Notes: a model not told the origin generated them from the sequence alone. A stretch of DNA of 64,000 nt from an uncultured Lachnospiraceae bacterium (GCA_949740535.1 CATJHO010000115.1:1-64000); one strand, 5' to 3'; shown: positions 51,193-61,404, counted from the first letter of the stretch. Translations and numbers: made by a program.

Positions 51193-52209
51193 ATGGGAAA
51201 ATATATTATAAAAAGACTTCTCATGCTCATACCGGTACTGCTTGGAGTATCTATTATCGTATTCGTGATTACCCATGTATTTTCTCCGGATCCGGCCCCG
51301 GTTGTGCTGGGCCAGCATGCTACGGAGGAATCCATGGAGGCATGGCGTGAGGCAAATGGACTGAACGGTTCGGTGGTCAGTCAGTATATCGATTATCTGG
51401 GCGGTGTCTTTAGAGGCGATCTGGGCAATTCCTATTATACCAAGCAGCCAGTTGCAAAAGAGCTGTCCAGCCGGTTCCCCGCAACCATAGAGCTTGCGGT
51501 GGTATCTGTGATTCTGGCCGCGGTTTTCGGAATTTTGATTGGTGTGGTTTCGGCCGTAAAGAAGAATTCCATCTGGGACAGCGGCGGGCGGATTCTGTCG
51601 CTGGTGGGAGTTTCCATTCCTATCTTCTGGCTGGGTGTAATTATGATTATTGTTTTTTCCGGTACCCTTCACTGGCTTCCATCCGGCGGCCAGATCGATC
51701 CCCTGTTAAAGCCGAAGAGTGTTACAGGCTTTAATCTTCTGGACTGTATTATTACCGGGAATACAGCCGGACTGGCAGATTCTCTGAAGCATATGGTGAT
51801 GCCGGCCATGGCCCTGTCCATGTATTCTCTGGCAATCATCACCCGGATTACCAGAACCAGTATGCTGGACAGTATGAAGCAGGACTATGTGCGCACGGCA
51901 AGGGCCAAGGGAATCTCCGAGGGGAAGGTGCTGACACGGCATGTGCTTCGGACTTCCATGAATCCGGTGGTTACCGTGATTGGGCTTCAGTTCGGCAGCA
52001 TGCTGGGCGGAGCGGTGCTGACGGAGCGGGTATTTGCCTGGCCGGGCATTGGTTCCTACATTGTGGAATGCGTGCAGAAATCAGATTTTCCGGTCATACA
52101 GGGAGCAGTGCTTCTGACAGCTACCATTTTTGTACTGGTAAATCTGGCGGTTGATATTATTTATACATTCCTGGATCCCAGGATCAAGCTTGGAAAGAAG
52201 GAGGGATGA
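51193..52209 (+). CDS. ABC transporter permease, OppB/DppB type
   Basis: A 338-aa membrane protein with six hydrophobic segments. KYIIKRLLMLIPVLLGVSIIVF is the typical start; the cytoplasmic EAA-type loop RTARAKGISEGKVLTRHVLRTSMNPVVTVIG contacts the ATPases. It forms the channel with the OppC-type subunit encoded next, the genes being 4 bases apart. The ribosome site (AGAGG, 10-base spacing) is mediocre. Confidence 0.93.
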   Translation: MGKYIIKRLLMLIPVLLGVSIIVFVITHVFSPDPAPVVLGQHATEESMEAWREANGLNGSVVSQYIDYLGGVFRGDLGNSYYTKQPVAKELSSRFPATIELAVVSVILAAVFGILIGVVSAVKKNSIWDSGGRILSLVGVSIPIFWLGVIMIIVFSGTLHWLPSGGQIDPLLKPKSVTGFNLLDCIITGNTAGLADSLKHMVMPAMALSMYSLAIITRITRTSMLDSMKQDYVRTARAKGISEGKVLTRHVLRTSMNPVVTVIGLQFGSMLGGAVLTERVFAWPGIGSYIVECVQKSDFPVIQGAVLLTATIFVLVNLAVDIIYTFLDPRIKLGKKEG

Positions 52210-52213
52210 CCAT

Positions 52214-53128
52214 ATGCTGGGTAAAAAACAGAAACCTGTAGAGGTTCCGGGGCAGGAAAAGCCGGAATCGGAGCTCCATGCCGTATGGGAATCTCTGAGG
52301 GTAAATAAGACAGCCATCTTTGGCATGGTGATCATTATTATACTGGTGGCTGTGGCGCTGGTTACCTTTCTTGCAGATGCTGCAGGTATTCAGATTCTGC
52401 CCTACGATCCCAATGAGACGGATATGACAGCCAGCTTTGTGAAGCCCTGTGCAGAGCACTGGTTCGGTACCGATGAGCTGGGACGGGATATCTTCAGCCG
52501 GATTCTGGACGGAACCAAGATCTCCTTATTCGTGGGCTTTGCTGTTGTAATCTTTTCTCTGTTCTTTGGAATTATTTTGGGCGCAGTGGCAGGTTATAAA
52601 GGCGGGGTTGTGGATACGGTGATTATGCGCATTATGGATATTATGCTTTCCATTCCCGGAATCCTCTTTGCCATTACCTTGATGGCGGCGCTGGGAAAAG
52701 GCCTTGATAAAGCCATTGTGGCTATTGGAATTGTAGCCATACCGGAGTATGCGCGGATTGTCAGAGGAAGCGTTCTCTCTGCCAAGGAGAGTGACTATAC
52801 CCAGGCGGCCAGAGTCATCGGAAACAGGGATCTTCGGATTATCTTTAAACATATTCTGCCCAATATTATCTCTCCCATTATTGTACGGGCCACACTGGGA
52901 ATTTCCGGAGCGATTTTAGACACGGCAGCGCTTGGTTTCCTGGGATTGGGCGTACAGCCGCCCGTTGCAGAGTGGGGCGATATGCTGGGAAGAGCCAAGG
53001 GATATATTTTCGCGGCTCCCTATACCCTGGTATTTCCGGGACTTGCAATTACGCTGGTGGTACTGGCATTCAACTTGTTTGGCGACGGATTGAGCGATGC
53101 GCTGGATCCCAAATCCAGAAAGCGTTAA
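52214..53128 (+). CDS. ABC transporter permease, OppC/DppC type
   Basis: A 304-aa membrane protein. The cytoplasmic head is followed by one segment (MVIIIILVAVALVTFLA), then PCAEHWFGTDELGRDIFSRILDGTKISL, the OppC hallmark, and five more segments. The EAA loop is YTQAARVIGNRDLRIIFKHILPN. AAGGAGGG with 8-base spacing fixes ATG 52214. It is translationally close to both neighbours in the operon. Confidence 0.93.
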   Translation: MLGKKQKPVEVPGQEKPESELHAVWESLRVNKTAIFGMVIIIILVAVALVTFLADAAGIQILPYDPNETDMTASFVKPCAEHWFGTDELGRDIFSRILDGTKISLFVGFAVVIFSLFFGIILGAVAGYKGGVVDTVIMRIMDIMLSIPGILFAITLMAALGKGLDKAIVAIGIVAIPEYARIVRGSVLSAKESDYTQAARVIGNRDLRIIFKHILPNIISPIIVRATLGISGAILDTAALGFLGLGVQPPVAEWGDMLGRAKGYIFAAPYTLVFPGLAITLVVLAFNLFGDGLSDALDPKSRKR

Positions 53129-53140
53129 GGGGGGATAGGG

Positions 53141-54124
53141 ATGTTATTAGAAGTCAAAAATCTAAAGACTCAGTTTAAAATGAAAAAGGGTATTGTAAAA
53201 GCGGTGGACGACGTAAGCTTTTTCATCGATGAGGGTGAAGTCCTGGCAGTCGTGGGTGAGTCTGGTTCCGGTAAGAGCGTGACGTCTCTGTCTGTGATGG
53301 GGCTTCTGCAGGATCCGGGTAAAGTGACGGGAGGAGAGATTCTTTTTAAAGGAGAGAATCTTCTTGCCAAAGGGAAAAAAGAAATGCAGGAGATTCGTGG
53401 AAATCACATCTCCATGATTTTTCAGGAGCCTATGACCTCTCTGAATCCCGTGTACCGAATCAAGGATCAATTGATGGAGAGCATTATGCTTCATATGAAG
53501 CTGCCCAAGAAAGAAGCCTATGAACGGGCAGTGGAGATGCTGAAAATGGTAGGCATTCCCTCGGCGGGGGATCGGGCAAAGGACTATCCCCATCAGATGA
53601 GCGGCGGTATGCGTCAGAGGGTGATGATTGCCATGGCCCTTTCCTGTAATCCGGAGCTTTTGATTGCAGATGAGCCCACTACGGCTCTGGATGTGACCAT
53701 TCAGGCGCAGATTCTGGATCTGCTGGCGCAGATGCGGGAGAAGCTGCATATGGCGGTCCTTCTGATCACCCACGATCTGGGCGTGGTGTCAGAGACGGCA
53801 GACCGGGTAGTGGTTATGTACTGCGGCAAGGTGATGGAACATGCGGATGTGAAAGAGATTTTTGCAAATCCCCTGCATCCGTACACGATGGGACTTCTGA
53901 AGTCCATTCCCCGTCTGGATGGGGATGACGAGGGGCCGCTGTATATGATTCAGGGTATGGTGCCCAATCCCCTTCATATGCCCACAGGATGTCCCTTCTC
54001 GGATCGATGTGAGAAGTGTATGGAGCGCTGCAGGCAGGAAATGCCGGAGCTTGTGAATATAGAGGGCCATGAGGTGCGGTGTTTCCTTTATTCCAAAGGA
54101 TCCGAGGGAAAGGAGGAGGCGTAG
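53141..54124 (+). CDS. ABC transporter ATPase, OppD/DppD type
   Basis: A 327-aa ATP-binding subunit. Walker A GESGSGKS near residue 37, Q-loop FQEPMTSLNP, signature MSGGMRQRVMIA, Walker B LLIADEPTTALD and H-loop THDLGVV are all intact. The C-terminal oligopeptide extension contains cysteines (GCPFSDRCEKCMERC), the probable cluster-binding motif of OppD-type proteins. The next ATPase gene starts 1 base after the stop. Confidence 0.95.
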   Translation: MLLEVKNLKTQFKMKKGIVKAVDDVSFFIDEGEVLAVVGESGSGKSVTSLSVMGLLQDPGKVTGGEILFKGENLLAKGKKEMQEIRGNHISMIFQEPMTSLNPVYRIKDQLMESIMLHMKLPKKEAYERAVEMLKMVGIPSAGDRAKDYPHQMSGGMRQRVMIAMALSCNPELLIADEPTTALDVTIQAQILDLLAQMREKLHMAVLLITHDLGVVSETADRVVVMYCGKVMEHADVKEIFANPLHPYTMGLLKSIPRLDGDDEGPLYMIQGMVPNPLHMPTGCPFSDRCEKCMERCRQEMPELVNIEGHEVRCFLYSKGSEGKEEA

Positions 54125-54125
54125 T

Positions 54126-55091
54126 ATGGGAGAAGTAATGTTTGATATCCGCCATCTGTCCAAGTACTTCGTAGTAGATAAGGGCACCTTTGGCAGAGAT
54201 AAGAAGATTCTGAAGGCAGTGGATGATGTAAGCTTTCAGATTGAAAAGGGAGAGACCTTCGGACTGGTGGGAGAGTCCGGCTGCGGAAAGACCACCATTG
54301 GAAAAATGCTGGTGAATCTCTATGAGCCTACGGACGGCCAGATTTTCTTTCAGGGAGAGGAGCTGACGGGGCTTACACCGGCCCAGAGACGGCAGTACTG
54401 TAAGGATATCCAGTTGATTTTCCAGGACCCTTATGCGTCCCTGAATCCCAGGGTGACCATTGGCGACATTATTTCGGAGCCGATCCGGATCAATAAGCTT
54501 CTGCCGGAGGATCAGATTGAGGAGCGTGTGAATTATCTTCTGAACCGGGTGGGACTGGCCAATCACCAGAGAAACCGGTATCCCCATGAGTTTTCCGGCG
54601 GACAGAGGCAGAGAGTGGGAATTGCCAGGGCGCTGGCAGTAGAGCCCAAGATGATTGTCTGTGACGAACCTGTGTCGGCTTTGGATGTGTCCATCCAGGC
54701 TCAGGTGTTGAATCTGCTGGATGAACTGCAGGAGGAATTTGGCCTGACCTACCTCTTTATTGCCCATGGATTGAATGTAGTTAAGCATATCAGTGACCGG
54801 GTGGGCGTTATGTATCTTGGAAAACTGGTAGAAATTGCACCCAAGAAGGAGCTCTATGAGAATCCTCTGCACCCCTATACGCAGGCTCTGCTCTCGGCAG
54901 CGCCGGCAGTGGGAACAAGAAAGCGGGAGCGGATTATTCTGGAAGGAGACGTGCCAAGCCCCATCAATCCGGAGCCGGGATGCCGGTTCTGCTCCCGGTG
55001 TTTCAAAAGAGGAACAGGCTGTGAAGCTTATGAGACCAAACTGAAGGAAGTACTGCCTGGGCATTTTGTGGCTTGTAAGGAGTATGCCTAA
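54126..55091 (+). CDS. ABC transporter ATPase, OppF/DppF type
   Basis: A 321-aa ATP-binding subunit partnering the OppD-type protein. Walker A GESGCGKTT, Q-loop FQDPYASLNPR, signature FSGGQRQRVGIA and Walker B IVCDEPVSALD are intact. The H-loop reads IAHGLNVV in place of the usual IAHDLSVV, a change worth noting next to the switch His. The C-terminal Cys motif (GCRFCSRCFKRGTGC) is present. AAGGAGG stands before ATG 54126. Confidence 0.94.
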   Translation: MGEVMFDIRHLSKYFVVDKGTFGRDKKILKAVDDVSFQIEKGETFGLVGESGCGKTTIGKMLVNLYEPTDGQIFFQGEELTGLTPAQRRQYCKDIQLIFQDPYASLNPRVTIGDIISEPIRINKLLPEDQIEERVNYLLNRVGLANHQRNRYPHEFSGGQRQRVGIARALAVEPKMIVCDEPVSALDVSIQAQVLNLLDELQEEFGLTYLFIAHGLNVVKHISDRVGVMYLGKLVEIAPKKELYENPLHPYTQALLSAAPAVGTRKRERIILEGDVPSPINPEPGCRFCSRCFKRGTGCEAYETKLKEVLPGHFVACKEYA

Positions 55092-55162
55092 GGCTTTGTC
55101 TATGAATACGATTTAAAATGAATTGAGAATTTACAGGATAAAACACAAAGAGAGACATTAAA

Positions 55163-56413
55163 ATGATGAAAGACATAAATAAAAACTGGTTTTCCGAGGC
55201 GCGCTACGGCCTGTTTATCCATTGGGGCCTCTATGCGGTTCTGGCCGGAGAGTATCAGGGAAAACGAACGGATCACATTGCGGAATGGATTATGCATTAT
55301 ATGGATATTCCGGCAGAGGAATACCGTCATCTGGCAGAGTCTTTTGGAGGAGAGGCCTTCTCTGCAAGAGAAATTGTCCGGAAGGCAAAGGAAGACTGGG
55401 GCATGAAGTATCTGGTGTTCACCACCAAGCACCATGAAGGCTTTGCCATGTGGAATTCCCAGTGCAGCGATTACAATGTAGTGAAGGCATCGCCCTATGG
55501 AAAGGATATTTTGAAGGAGTTTCAGGAAGCCTGTGAGGAGTATGGAATCCGGCTGGGGCTCTACTATTCTCAGGCACAGGACTGGGATGATCCCGACGGA
55601 TACCGTTACGGAGCAGATAACAGCAGGAAGAATTTTCGACGGTACCTGGATGAGAAATGTATCCCCCAGCTGCGGGAGCTGCTTACGGGTTACGGAGAGA
55701 TTTCCCTTCTCTGGTTCGATACCCCTATGGAAATGACCAGAGAGGAATCAAAGGAGCTGATTGATCTGGTGAATACGTATCAGCCTCACTGCGTGATCAG
55801 CGGAAGAATTGGAAATGAGCTGGGAGATTACCTGACTACGGGAGACAATTTTATTCCGGTAATGCCGCTTAAGCGGGAGTGGGAGGTTCCGGCTACCCTG
55901 AATGATACCTGGGGATACAACCGGCACGATCAAAACTGGAAAAAACCGGAAGAAATCTTAAAACTGCTCTTAAAGATTGTGGGAAGAGGGGGGAATTACC
56001 TTCTCAACATCGGGCCGGACGGCCGCGGCCGGGTTCCGGAGGAGAGCATTCAGATTCTGGACGAAGTGGGGCGCTATGTGCGGGAGAATGCGGATGGGAT
56101 TTATGGCACCAGGAAGATGGATCTCTACCCCTATGATCTGGAGTGGGCCCAGCTTACGGCCAAAGATTACAAGCTGTTTGTCCATGTTCTCAAACCCCGG
56201 ATGCGCATTGAACTGCTCAATATGGCCAATGGGGTAAAGAGAGCTTATCTGGTGAAAAACGGGCAGGAGCTTATCTGCCGGTCCCGCAATATCTGTGAGG
56301 GAGATCCGATGGTAGAGGTGGAACTGACCGAGGAACTGCGCCAGCAGGCTTATTATGCGGTCTGCATTGAACTGGAGGAAAAGGAACCCATATTTGAGCC
56401 TATTCGAGGATAG
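55163..56413 (+). CDS. GH29 alpha-L-fucosidase
   Basis: A 416-aa retaining glycosidase removing terminal alpha-L-fucose. It begins with WFSEARYGLFIHWGLYA, the GH29 signature; YLVFTTKHHEGFAMWNS and LGLYYSQAQDW follow, and D186 in LLWFDTPM is the nucleophile. NYLLNIGPDGRG closes the barrel. There is no signal peptide, so it acts in the cytoplasm on imported glycans. It is shorter than many secreted fucosidases and lacks carbohydrate-binding modules. It lies 71 bases after the ABC ATPase gene, same strand, and 8 bases before the GH106-like gene. Confidence 0.93.
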   Translation: MMKDINKNWFSEARYGLFIHWGLYAVLAGEYQGKRTDHIAEWIMHYMDIPAEEYRHLAESFGGEAFSAREIVRKAKEDWGMKYLVFTTKHHEGFAMWNSQCSDYNVVKASPYGKDILKEFQEACEEYGIRLGLYYSQAQDWDDPDGYRYGADNSRKNFRRYLDEKCIPQLRELLTGYGEISLLWFDTPMEMTREESKELIDLVNTYQPHCVISGRIGNELGDYLTTGDNFIPVMPLKREWEVPATLNDTWGYNRHDQNWKKPEEILKLLLKIVGRGGNYLLNIGPDGRGRVPEESIQILDEVGRYVRENADGIYGTRKMDLYPYDLEWAQLTAKDYKLFVHVLKPRMRIELLNMANGVKRAYLVKNGQELICRSRNICEGDPMVEVELTEELRQQAYYAVCIELEEKEPIFEPIRG

Positions 56414-56421
56414 ACAAACCT

Positions 56422-59160
56422 ATGAAAAATGATGTAAGGCAAGAGATAAAAGAGAAGCTTCTTAAACCGGATCCCGCCGCAAGGGGCGGTACCCGCTGGT
56501 GGTGGTTCGGAGGTGCGGTGACAGAAGAAGAGATTGCAAGAGAACTGGATTTGATGCAGGAAGCCGGGATCGGAGGGGTGGAGCTTCAGATCCTGTACCC
56601 TCTCTGGAGCAATGAGGAAGAGAAAGGCATAAAGAATCAGTTTTATCTGTCTCCGGAATTCTTCTCATCCATCCGCTATACGGCTTTGGAAGCAGAGAAA
56701 CGGGGGATGACCTTTGATATGACGCTGGGTTCCTCCTGGCCCTACGGCGGGCCCTTTGTGCCCGTAGAGCTGAGTGCGCCCAATGTAATTCCCTATATGC
56801 TGGACGTAAGGGGACCTGCATCCTTCCACTATGATTTCACCACCCGTGTGTATGGAACCTGTGTGGGATGTATTATGGGACGGATGGAGCACTGCCGGAT
56901 GGTTCCGGAGTCCATTGTGGATATTACGGATCGGGTAGTGGATAGATATCTCTTTAACTGGGAATGGGGCATTGAGCTTCAGGAGATTGAGATCCCGGAG
57001 GGAGATTATAAGATTGTGCTGTTTCTCTCCAATGATAAACGGCAGACAGTTCTCAAGCCGCTTCCCGGCGGGGAAGGTCTGATCATTGATCACAACCGGC
57101 GGGAGGCTCTGCAGCTGTTTCTGAAGCATGCGGGAGACCCAATCGCAGAGGCTGTGGGACCGGGAAAGATTCAGTCCTTTTTCTGTGATTCCCTGGAGGT
57201 GTTCGGTCAGAACTGGACAGATATTATTTACGAGGAATTTAAGAACCGGCGGGAGTATGAACTGCGGCCGTACCTCTATGCCCTCTGGGGCGAGGTGGGA
57301 GACTGCACGGCCCAGGTGCGGTATGATTTTAATAAGACACTGGCGGAGCTGACGGAGGAGAATTTTTTCGGGGAACTGGCTCAGTGGTGTCATGAGAAGG
57401 GATGCACGGCCCGGATTCAGGCCCACGGAACCTGGGGAGATATTCTGCGGTGCTATGGGAAAGCGGATATTCCTGAAGGAGAGACCTTTTCCCCTTATGA
57501 CAAATACGAGGTGAATACCATTCACCGGCGTCTGGCCGCTTCCGCAGGCCATGTGTACCATAAGCCCGTAATTTCCAACGAATCCTTTACCTGGCTTCGG
57601 TTTCCGCGCTTTATGGCATCGCTGGAGAATCTGAAAGCGGCTGTGGACAGTATTTTCCTGGACGGCATGAACCATATTGTCAATCATGGCTTTGCCTACA
57701 GCCCAGAGGACAGCGGAAAGCTGGGATGGCCTTTCTATGCTTCCTGCCAGATTAACCACAAGAATACCTGGTGGCCTTACTACCAGAAACTGGGAACCTA
57801 TATCAACCGGGTCAGTGACTGGCTGCGAAGAGGAGTACCTGCAGCAAGGATTGCCATCTATCTGCCCCAGTCTGATATCTGGGCGGAAAATCCTCTGTCG
57901 GATATTCATATGTGTATGAAGCTGGAAGAGCGGCTGACCACGAAGACGGTGGATAAAATTCAGAAAGCCGGGTACTGGTTTGACTACGTAAATGATGATG
58001 TGCTGGCACGTTTTTCGGAATATCATTACGAGGCTCTGATTCTGCTGGAGTGTGAGCGGATGCCGGTGGAGACGGCAGAGGCAGTGGAAGCTTATGCCAG
58101 GTCCGGCGGCCTGCTCTTGTGCAAGGGACATATGCCGGACAAAGCCTGCGGTCTGCTGGAATATGAGGAGAGGACAGCCCGGATTGAGGAGCAGTTCTGC
58201 CGGATGAAGGAGGCGGGGCTCTGCTTTGTTACGGAGGATTCTGCTGATGCGCTGATTTCGGAGTTAAGCAGCCGGGTACGGCCGGATCTGCGCATTGGGC
58301 ACCGGCCGGATGTGGTTGGCTATGTCCATCGGAAGGAACAGGATCGGGAGATTTACTTCCTGTCTAATATCAGCTGCGAGTGGATAGAGGAAGAGATTGA
58401 GTTCTTTACAGATGCAGGTTTTCTGGCGTTTGATCCGCTGACTGCCGGAGAAAAAGAGACACGGATCTGCGTGCAGGAGAAGGGAAGCGTCAGAACAGCG
58501 GTTACCTTTGAACCTTTCCAGTCTTTGCTGTTTGTATTTGATCCGGCCTGTGGACAGGCAGAAGTGCCGGCGGACCAGAAAAGAATTATGGGAGCAGGAA
58601 CAAAGCCCTTTAAGGATCTGTCTTTGGACTGGCGGCTGTGTGTGCCAGAAGCAGCTTTTGAAAAACGGTACCAGACCCTGGAAAGCTGGGAAAAAGAGCC
58701 GGAGCTTCGCTATTATTCCGGGGAAGGAATTTACCGGAAGGAATTTGTTCTGACAAAGGAAGAATGGGAGCAGCAAAAAGAGAAGCCGCAGATCTGGCTG
58801 GTCTTTGAGCATATGGGAGAGGCCGGAGAGATCTTTGTAAATGGAAAACAGGCAGAGATTCTTATCAAACGTCCCTGGCGGGCGGAGATCGGCAGCCTGC
58901 TGACAGCAGGTGTGAACCAGCTGGAGATCCATGTGCGCAATCTTTTGATCAACTGTGCCATTGATCCCGGCTATCCGGAGGAGGATTACCCGGAGGAAGT
59001 GATAAAGCAGTGGCCCTATGATACAGGACGGCTGAACCTGAACCGCAGGGAATGGCTCTATAACTGGAGAGAGCGGGAGAAAGTGAAGGAACCGCTGGCG
59101 TCCGGGATTTGGGGGAAGGTGTGGCTGGAGCTGCCGGTGGACGAAAAAGATTCCTATTGA
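56422..59160 (+). CDS. GH106-like glycosidase (alpha-L-rhamnosidase type)
   Basis: A 912-aa protein. GGTRWWWFGGAVTEEEIARELDLMQEAGIGGVELQIL near the N-terminus and MTFDMTLGSSWPYGGPFV are hallmarks of the GH106 group, whose known members are inverting alpha-L-rhamnosidases. A TIM-barrel core continues with ESFTWLRFPRFMASLENLKAAVDSIFLDGMNHIVNHGF. The last 150 residues form a beta-sandwich (IFVNGKQAEILIKRPWRAEIGSLLTAGVNQLEIHV). No signal peptide, so it is cytoplasmic. Rhamnose is inferred from the family; other specificities are possible. It ends the ABC/glycosidase operon. Confidence 0.83.
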   Translation: MKNDVRQEIKEKLLKPDPAARGGTRWWWFGGAVTEEEIARELDLMQEAGIGGVELQILYPLWSNEEEKGIKNQFYLSPEFFSSIRYTALEAEKRGMTFDMTLGSSWPYGGPFVPVELSAPNVIPYMLDVRGPASFHYDFTTRVYGTCVGCIMGRMEHCRMVPESIVDITDRVVDRYLFNWEWGIELQEIEIPEGDYKIVLFLSNDKRQTVLKPLPGGEGLIIDHNRREALQLFLKHAGDPIAEAVGPGKIQSFFCDSLEVFGQNWTDIIYEEFKNRREYELRPYLYALWGEVGDCTAQVRYDFNKTLAELTEENFFGELAQWCHEKGCTARIQAHGTWGDILRCYGKADIPEGETFSPYDKYEVNTIHRRLAASAGHVYHKPVISNESFTWLRFPRFMASLENLKAAVDSIFLDGMNHIVNHGFAYSPEDSGKLGWPFYASCQINHKNTWWPYYQKLGTYINRVSDWLRRGVPAARIAIYLPQSDIWAENPLSDIHMCMKLEERLTTKTVDKIQKAGYWFDYVNDDVLARFSEYHYEALILLECERMPVETAEAVEAYARSGGLLLCKGHMPDKACGLLEYEERTARIEEQFCRMKEAGLCFVTEDSADALISELSSRVRPDLRIGHRPDVVGYVHRKEQDREIYFLSNISCEWIEEEIEFFTDAGFLAFDPLTAGEKETRICVQEKGSVRTAVTFEPFQSLLFVFDPACGQAEVPADQKRIMGAGTKPFKDLSLDWRLCVPEAAFEKRYQTLESWEKEPELRYYSGEGIYRKEFVLTKEEWEQQKEKPQIWLVFEHMGEAGEIFVNGKQAEILIKRPWRAEIGSLLTAGVNQLEIHVRNLLINCAIDPGYPEEDYPEEVIKQWPYDTGRLNLNRREWLYNWREREKVKEPLASGIWGKVWLELPVDEKDSY

Positions 59161-59252
59161 GATCTCTGTAAAATTGTGACAGCAGACAGGCACTGCCGGT
59201 GGTTTTAGACTGCCGGCAGACTGCATTTATAAGGTTTTCCTGCTTCTCTGAC

Positions 59253-59280
59253 TTGACATGTGTTCTCAAGCGTTTATAAT
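59253..59280 (+). promoter_or_regulatory. argB promoter
   Basis: TTGACA (59253-59258), 16 bases, TATAAT (59275-59280). It gives argB-argD an origin of transcription separate from argC-argJ. No clear ARG box is seen here; TGCATTTATAAG at 59222-59233 is a weak half-match. Confidence 0.82.
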
Positions 59281-59318
59281 AAATGCGGAAGACAGTTGAC
59301 AAATATGAGGAGATTGTA

Positions 59319-60224
59319 ATGAGCAAAGAAGAGGAAATGAAGCGGTCTTTGGAGAAAGCGGAGGTCCTGATTGAGGCTCTGCCCTATATCCAGAGATTTA
59401 ACCGGAAAATCATTGTGGTAAAATATGGCGGAAGCGCCATGGTCGATGAGGAATTGAAGCGCAATGTCATTAAAGATGTGACACTTTTGAAGCTGGTAGG
59501 ATTTAAGCCCATTATTGTACACGGCGGCGGAAAAGAAATCAGCCGCTGGGTAGGGAAAGTGGGCATGGAGCCCCATTTTATCAATGGTCTGCGGGTAACA
59601 GATGCAGAAACCATGGAGATTGCAGAGATGGTGCTGGGCAAGGTAGGAAAGAGCCTGGTACAGATGGTTGAGGAGCTGGGTGTGAAGGCGGTGAGCATCA
59701 GCGGCAAGGACGGCAGTCTTCTTAAAGTGGAGAAGCGCTATTCTGACGGGGAGGATATCGGCTTTGTGGGAGAGATTACAGAGGTGAATCCCAAGATTCT
59801 CTACGATCTGCTGGAGAAGGATTTCCTGCCCATTGTATGTCCGGTGGGTATGGATAAGGAGTTTAATACCTATAATATCAATGCAGATGACGCGGCCTGC
59901 GCCATTGCCAGGGCAGTGAACGCGGAAAAGCTGGCCTTCCTCACAGATATTGAAGGCGTTTACCGGGATCCGGAGGATTCCTCCACACTGATTTCAGAGC
60001 TGCATGTGCGGGAAGCCAAAAAGCTGATTGAGGGAGGAACCATCGGAGGCGGTATGCTTCCCAAGCTGAACAACTGTATTGAAGCCATAGAAAACGGTGT
60101 GTCCAGAGTGCATATTCTGGACGGACGGATTGCCCACTGTCTGCTATTGGAAATATTCACGAATAAAGGAATCGGAACAGCCATCCTGAGTGAAGGAGAA
60201 AATAACTATTATGATGGAGAGTAG
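59319..60224 (+). CDS. argB: Acetylglutamate kinase
   Basis: A 301-aa amino-acid kinase phosphorylating N-acetylglutamate, second step of arginine synthesis. [18 protein letters not shown] is the ATP-binding N-terminus; [15 protein letters not shown] binds acetylglutamate; [32 protein letters not shown] and [22 protein letters not shown] complete the fold. The N-terminal helix before residue 25 is the feature that goes with arginine-inhibited hexamers. GAGGAG precedes ATG 59319; an earlier in-frame ATG at 59283 is only 3 bases after the -10 box and is rejected. It overlaps argD by 14 bases. Confidence 0.96.
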   Translation: MSKEEEMKRSLEKAEVLIEALPYIQRFNRKIIVVKYGGSAMVDEELKRNVIKDVTLLKLVGFKPIIVHGGGKEISRWVGKVGMEPHFINGLRVTDAETMEIAEMVLGKVGKSLVQMVEELGVKAVSISGKDGSLLKVEKRYSDGEDIGFVGEITEVNPKILYDLLEKDFLPIVCPVGMDKEFNTYNINADDAACAIARAVNAEKLAFLTDIEGVYRDPEDSSTLISELHVREAKKLIEGGTIGGGMLPKLNNCIEAIENGVSRVHILDGRIAHCLLLEIFTNKGIGTAILSEGENNYYDGE

Positions 60225-61404
60225 AGAGACAATCATAGAGCGGGCAGAGGAAGCTGTTTTACATACCTACAACCGTTATCCTCTGGTTCTGGACAGAGGA
60301 GAAGGGGTCTATCTGTACGATACGGATGGAAAACAGTACCTGGATTTTGCCGCAGGAATTGCAGTGCAGGCTCTGGGATATCACTATCCGGGCTATGACG
60401 AGGCTTTGAAAGACCAGATCGATAAGCTGCTTCACACTTCCAATCTGTATTATAACCTTCCGGTTATGGAAGCAGCGCAGAAGCTGGTGAAAGCCAGCGG
60501 CATGAGCCGGGTATTCTTTACCAACAGCGGTACAGAGGCGGTTGAGGGAGCCATCAAGACAGCCCGGAAATATGCTTGGCTGAAGGATGGAAAAACCGAT
60601 CATGAGATCATCGCCATGAATCATTCCTTTCACGGCAGGAGCATGGGCGCTCTGGCAGTGACGGGCAATGAAGCTTACCAGGCTCCGTTCCGCCCGCTGA
60701 TCGGCGGGATCCGGTTTGCGGATTTCAATGATCTGGACAGCGTGCGTGCGCAGATAAATGATCGGACCTGCGGCATTATACTGGAGACGGTTCAGGGAGA
60801 GGGCGGAATCTATCCGGCTTCGGAAGAATTCTTAAAGGGGGTCAGGGCTCTCTGTGAGGAACATGATATTTTATTGATTTTGGATGAGATTCAGTGCGGT
60901 ATGGGCCGTACCGGTTCTATGTTTGCATGGCAGGAGTACGGGGTCATGCCCAATGTGATGACCTGTGCGAAAGCGCTTGGAAGCGGCGTGCCGGTGGGAG
61001 CCTTTGTGCTGGATGAAAAAACGGCGGGGGCGTCTCTGGCGCCAGGCGATCATGGAACCACCTACGGGGGAAATCCCTTTGTGTGTGCAGCGGTCAGCCG
61101 GGTCTTTGATCTGTTTGAAGAAAACAATCTTGTGGAACACGTGCGGGAAGTGGGCGCGTATCTGGAACAGAGGCTGGACGAGCTGGTAAAGAGCTTTGAG
61201 TTCCTTGAGGAGCGCAGAGGAAAGGGCCTGATGCAGGGATTGGCACTTCAGGGAAGAGATGCCGGGGAAATTGTGGCAAAAGCCCAGGAACAGGGCCTGC
61301 TGGTGATTACAGCGGGAGGCAATGTGCTGCGTCTGGTTCCGCCTTTGGTTATTGAGAAAGCACATGTGGATGAGATGATTGAGAAGCTGACAGCGGCATT
61401 TTAA
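60211..61404 (+). CDS. argD: Acetylornithine aminotransferase
   Basis: A 397-aa PLP-dependent class III aminotransferase converting acetylglutamate semialdehyde to acetylornithine. [51 protein letters not shown] and [17 protein letters not shown] (Schiff-base Lys) are evident. The ATG at 60211 lies inside argB with AAGGAG 12 bases before it; ATG 60214 is equally possible. The overlap indicates translational coupling to argB. Confidence 0.95.
   Translation: MMESRETIIERAEEAVLHTYNRYPLVLDRGEGVYLYDTDGKQYLDFAAGIAVQALGYHYPGYDEALKDQIDKLLHTSNLYYNLPVMEAAQKLVKASGMSRVFFTNSGTEAVEGAIKTARKYAWLKDGKTDHEIIAMNHSFHGRSMGALAVTGNEAYQAPFRPLIGGIRFADFNDLDSVRAQINDRTCGIILETVQGEGGIYPASEEFLKGVRALCEEHDILLILDEIQCGMGRTGSMFAWQEYGVMPNVMTCAKALGSGVPVGAFVLDEKTAGASLAPGDHGTTYGGNPFVCAAVSRVFDLFEENNLVEHVREVGAYLEQRLDELVKSFEFLEERRGKGLMQGLALQGRDAGEIVAKAQEQGLLVITAGGNVLRLVPPLVIEKAHVDEMIEKLTAAF

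Noticed and set aside
53814-55064. 416-codon minus-strand frame opposite the ABC ATPase genes
   Set aside because: Spans two unrelated genes on the other strand and has no ribosome site.
56665-58131. 488-codon open frame on the minus strand
   Set aside because: It is antisense to the GH106-like gene, has no ribosome site and a composition typical of a shadow frame.
59283-59318. Earlier argB start at ATG 59283
   Set aside because: It lies 3 bases after the -10 box, so it would be at or before the transcript start. ATG 59319 has a proper ribosome site.
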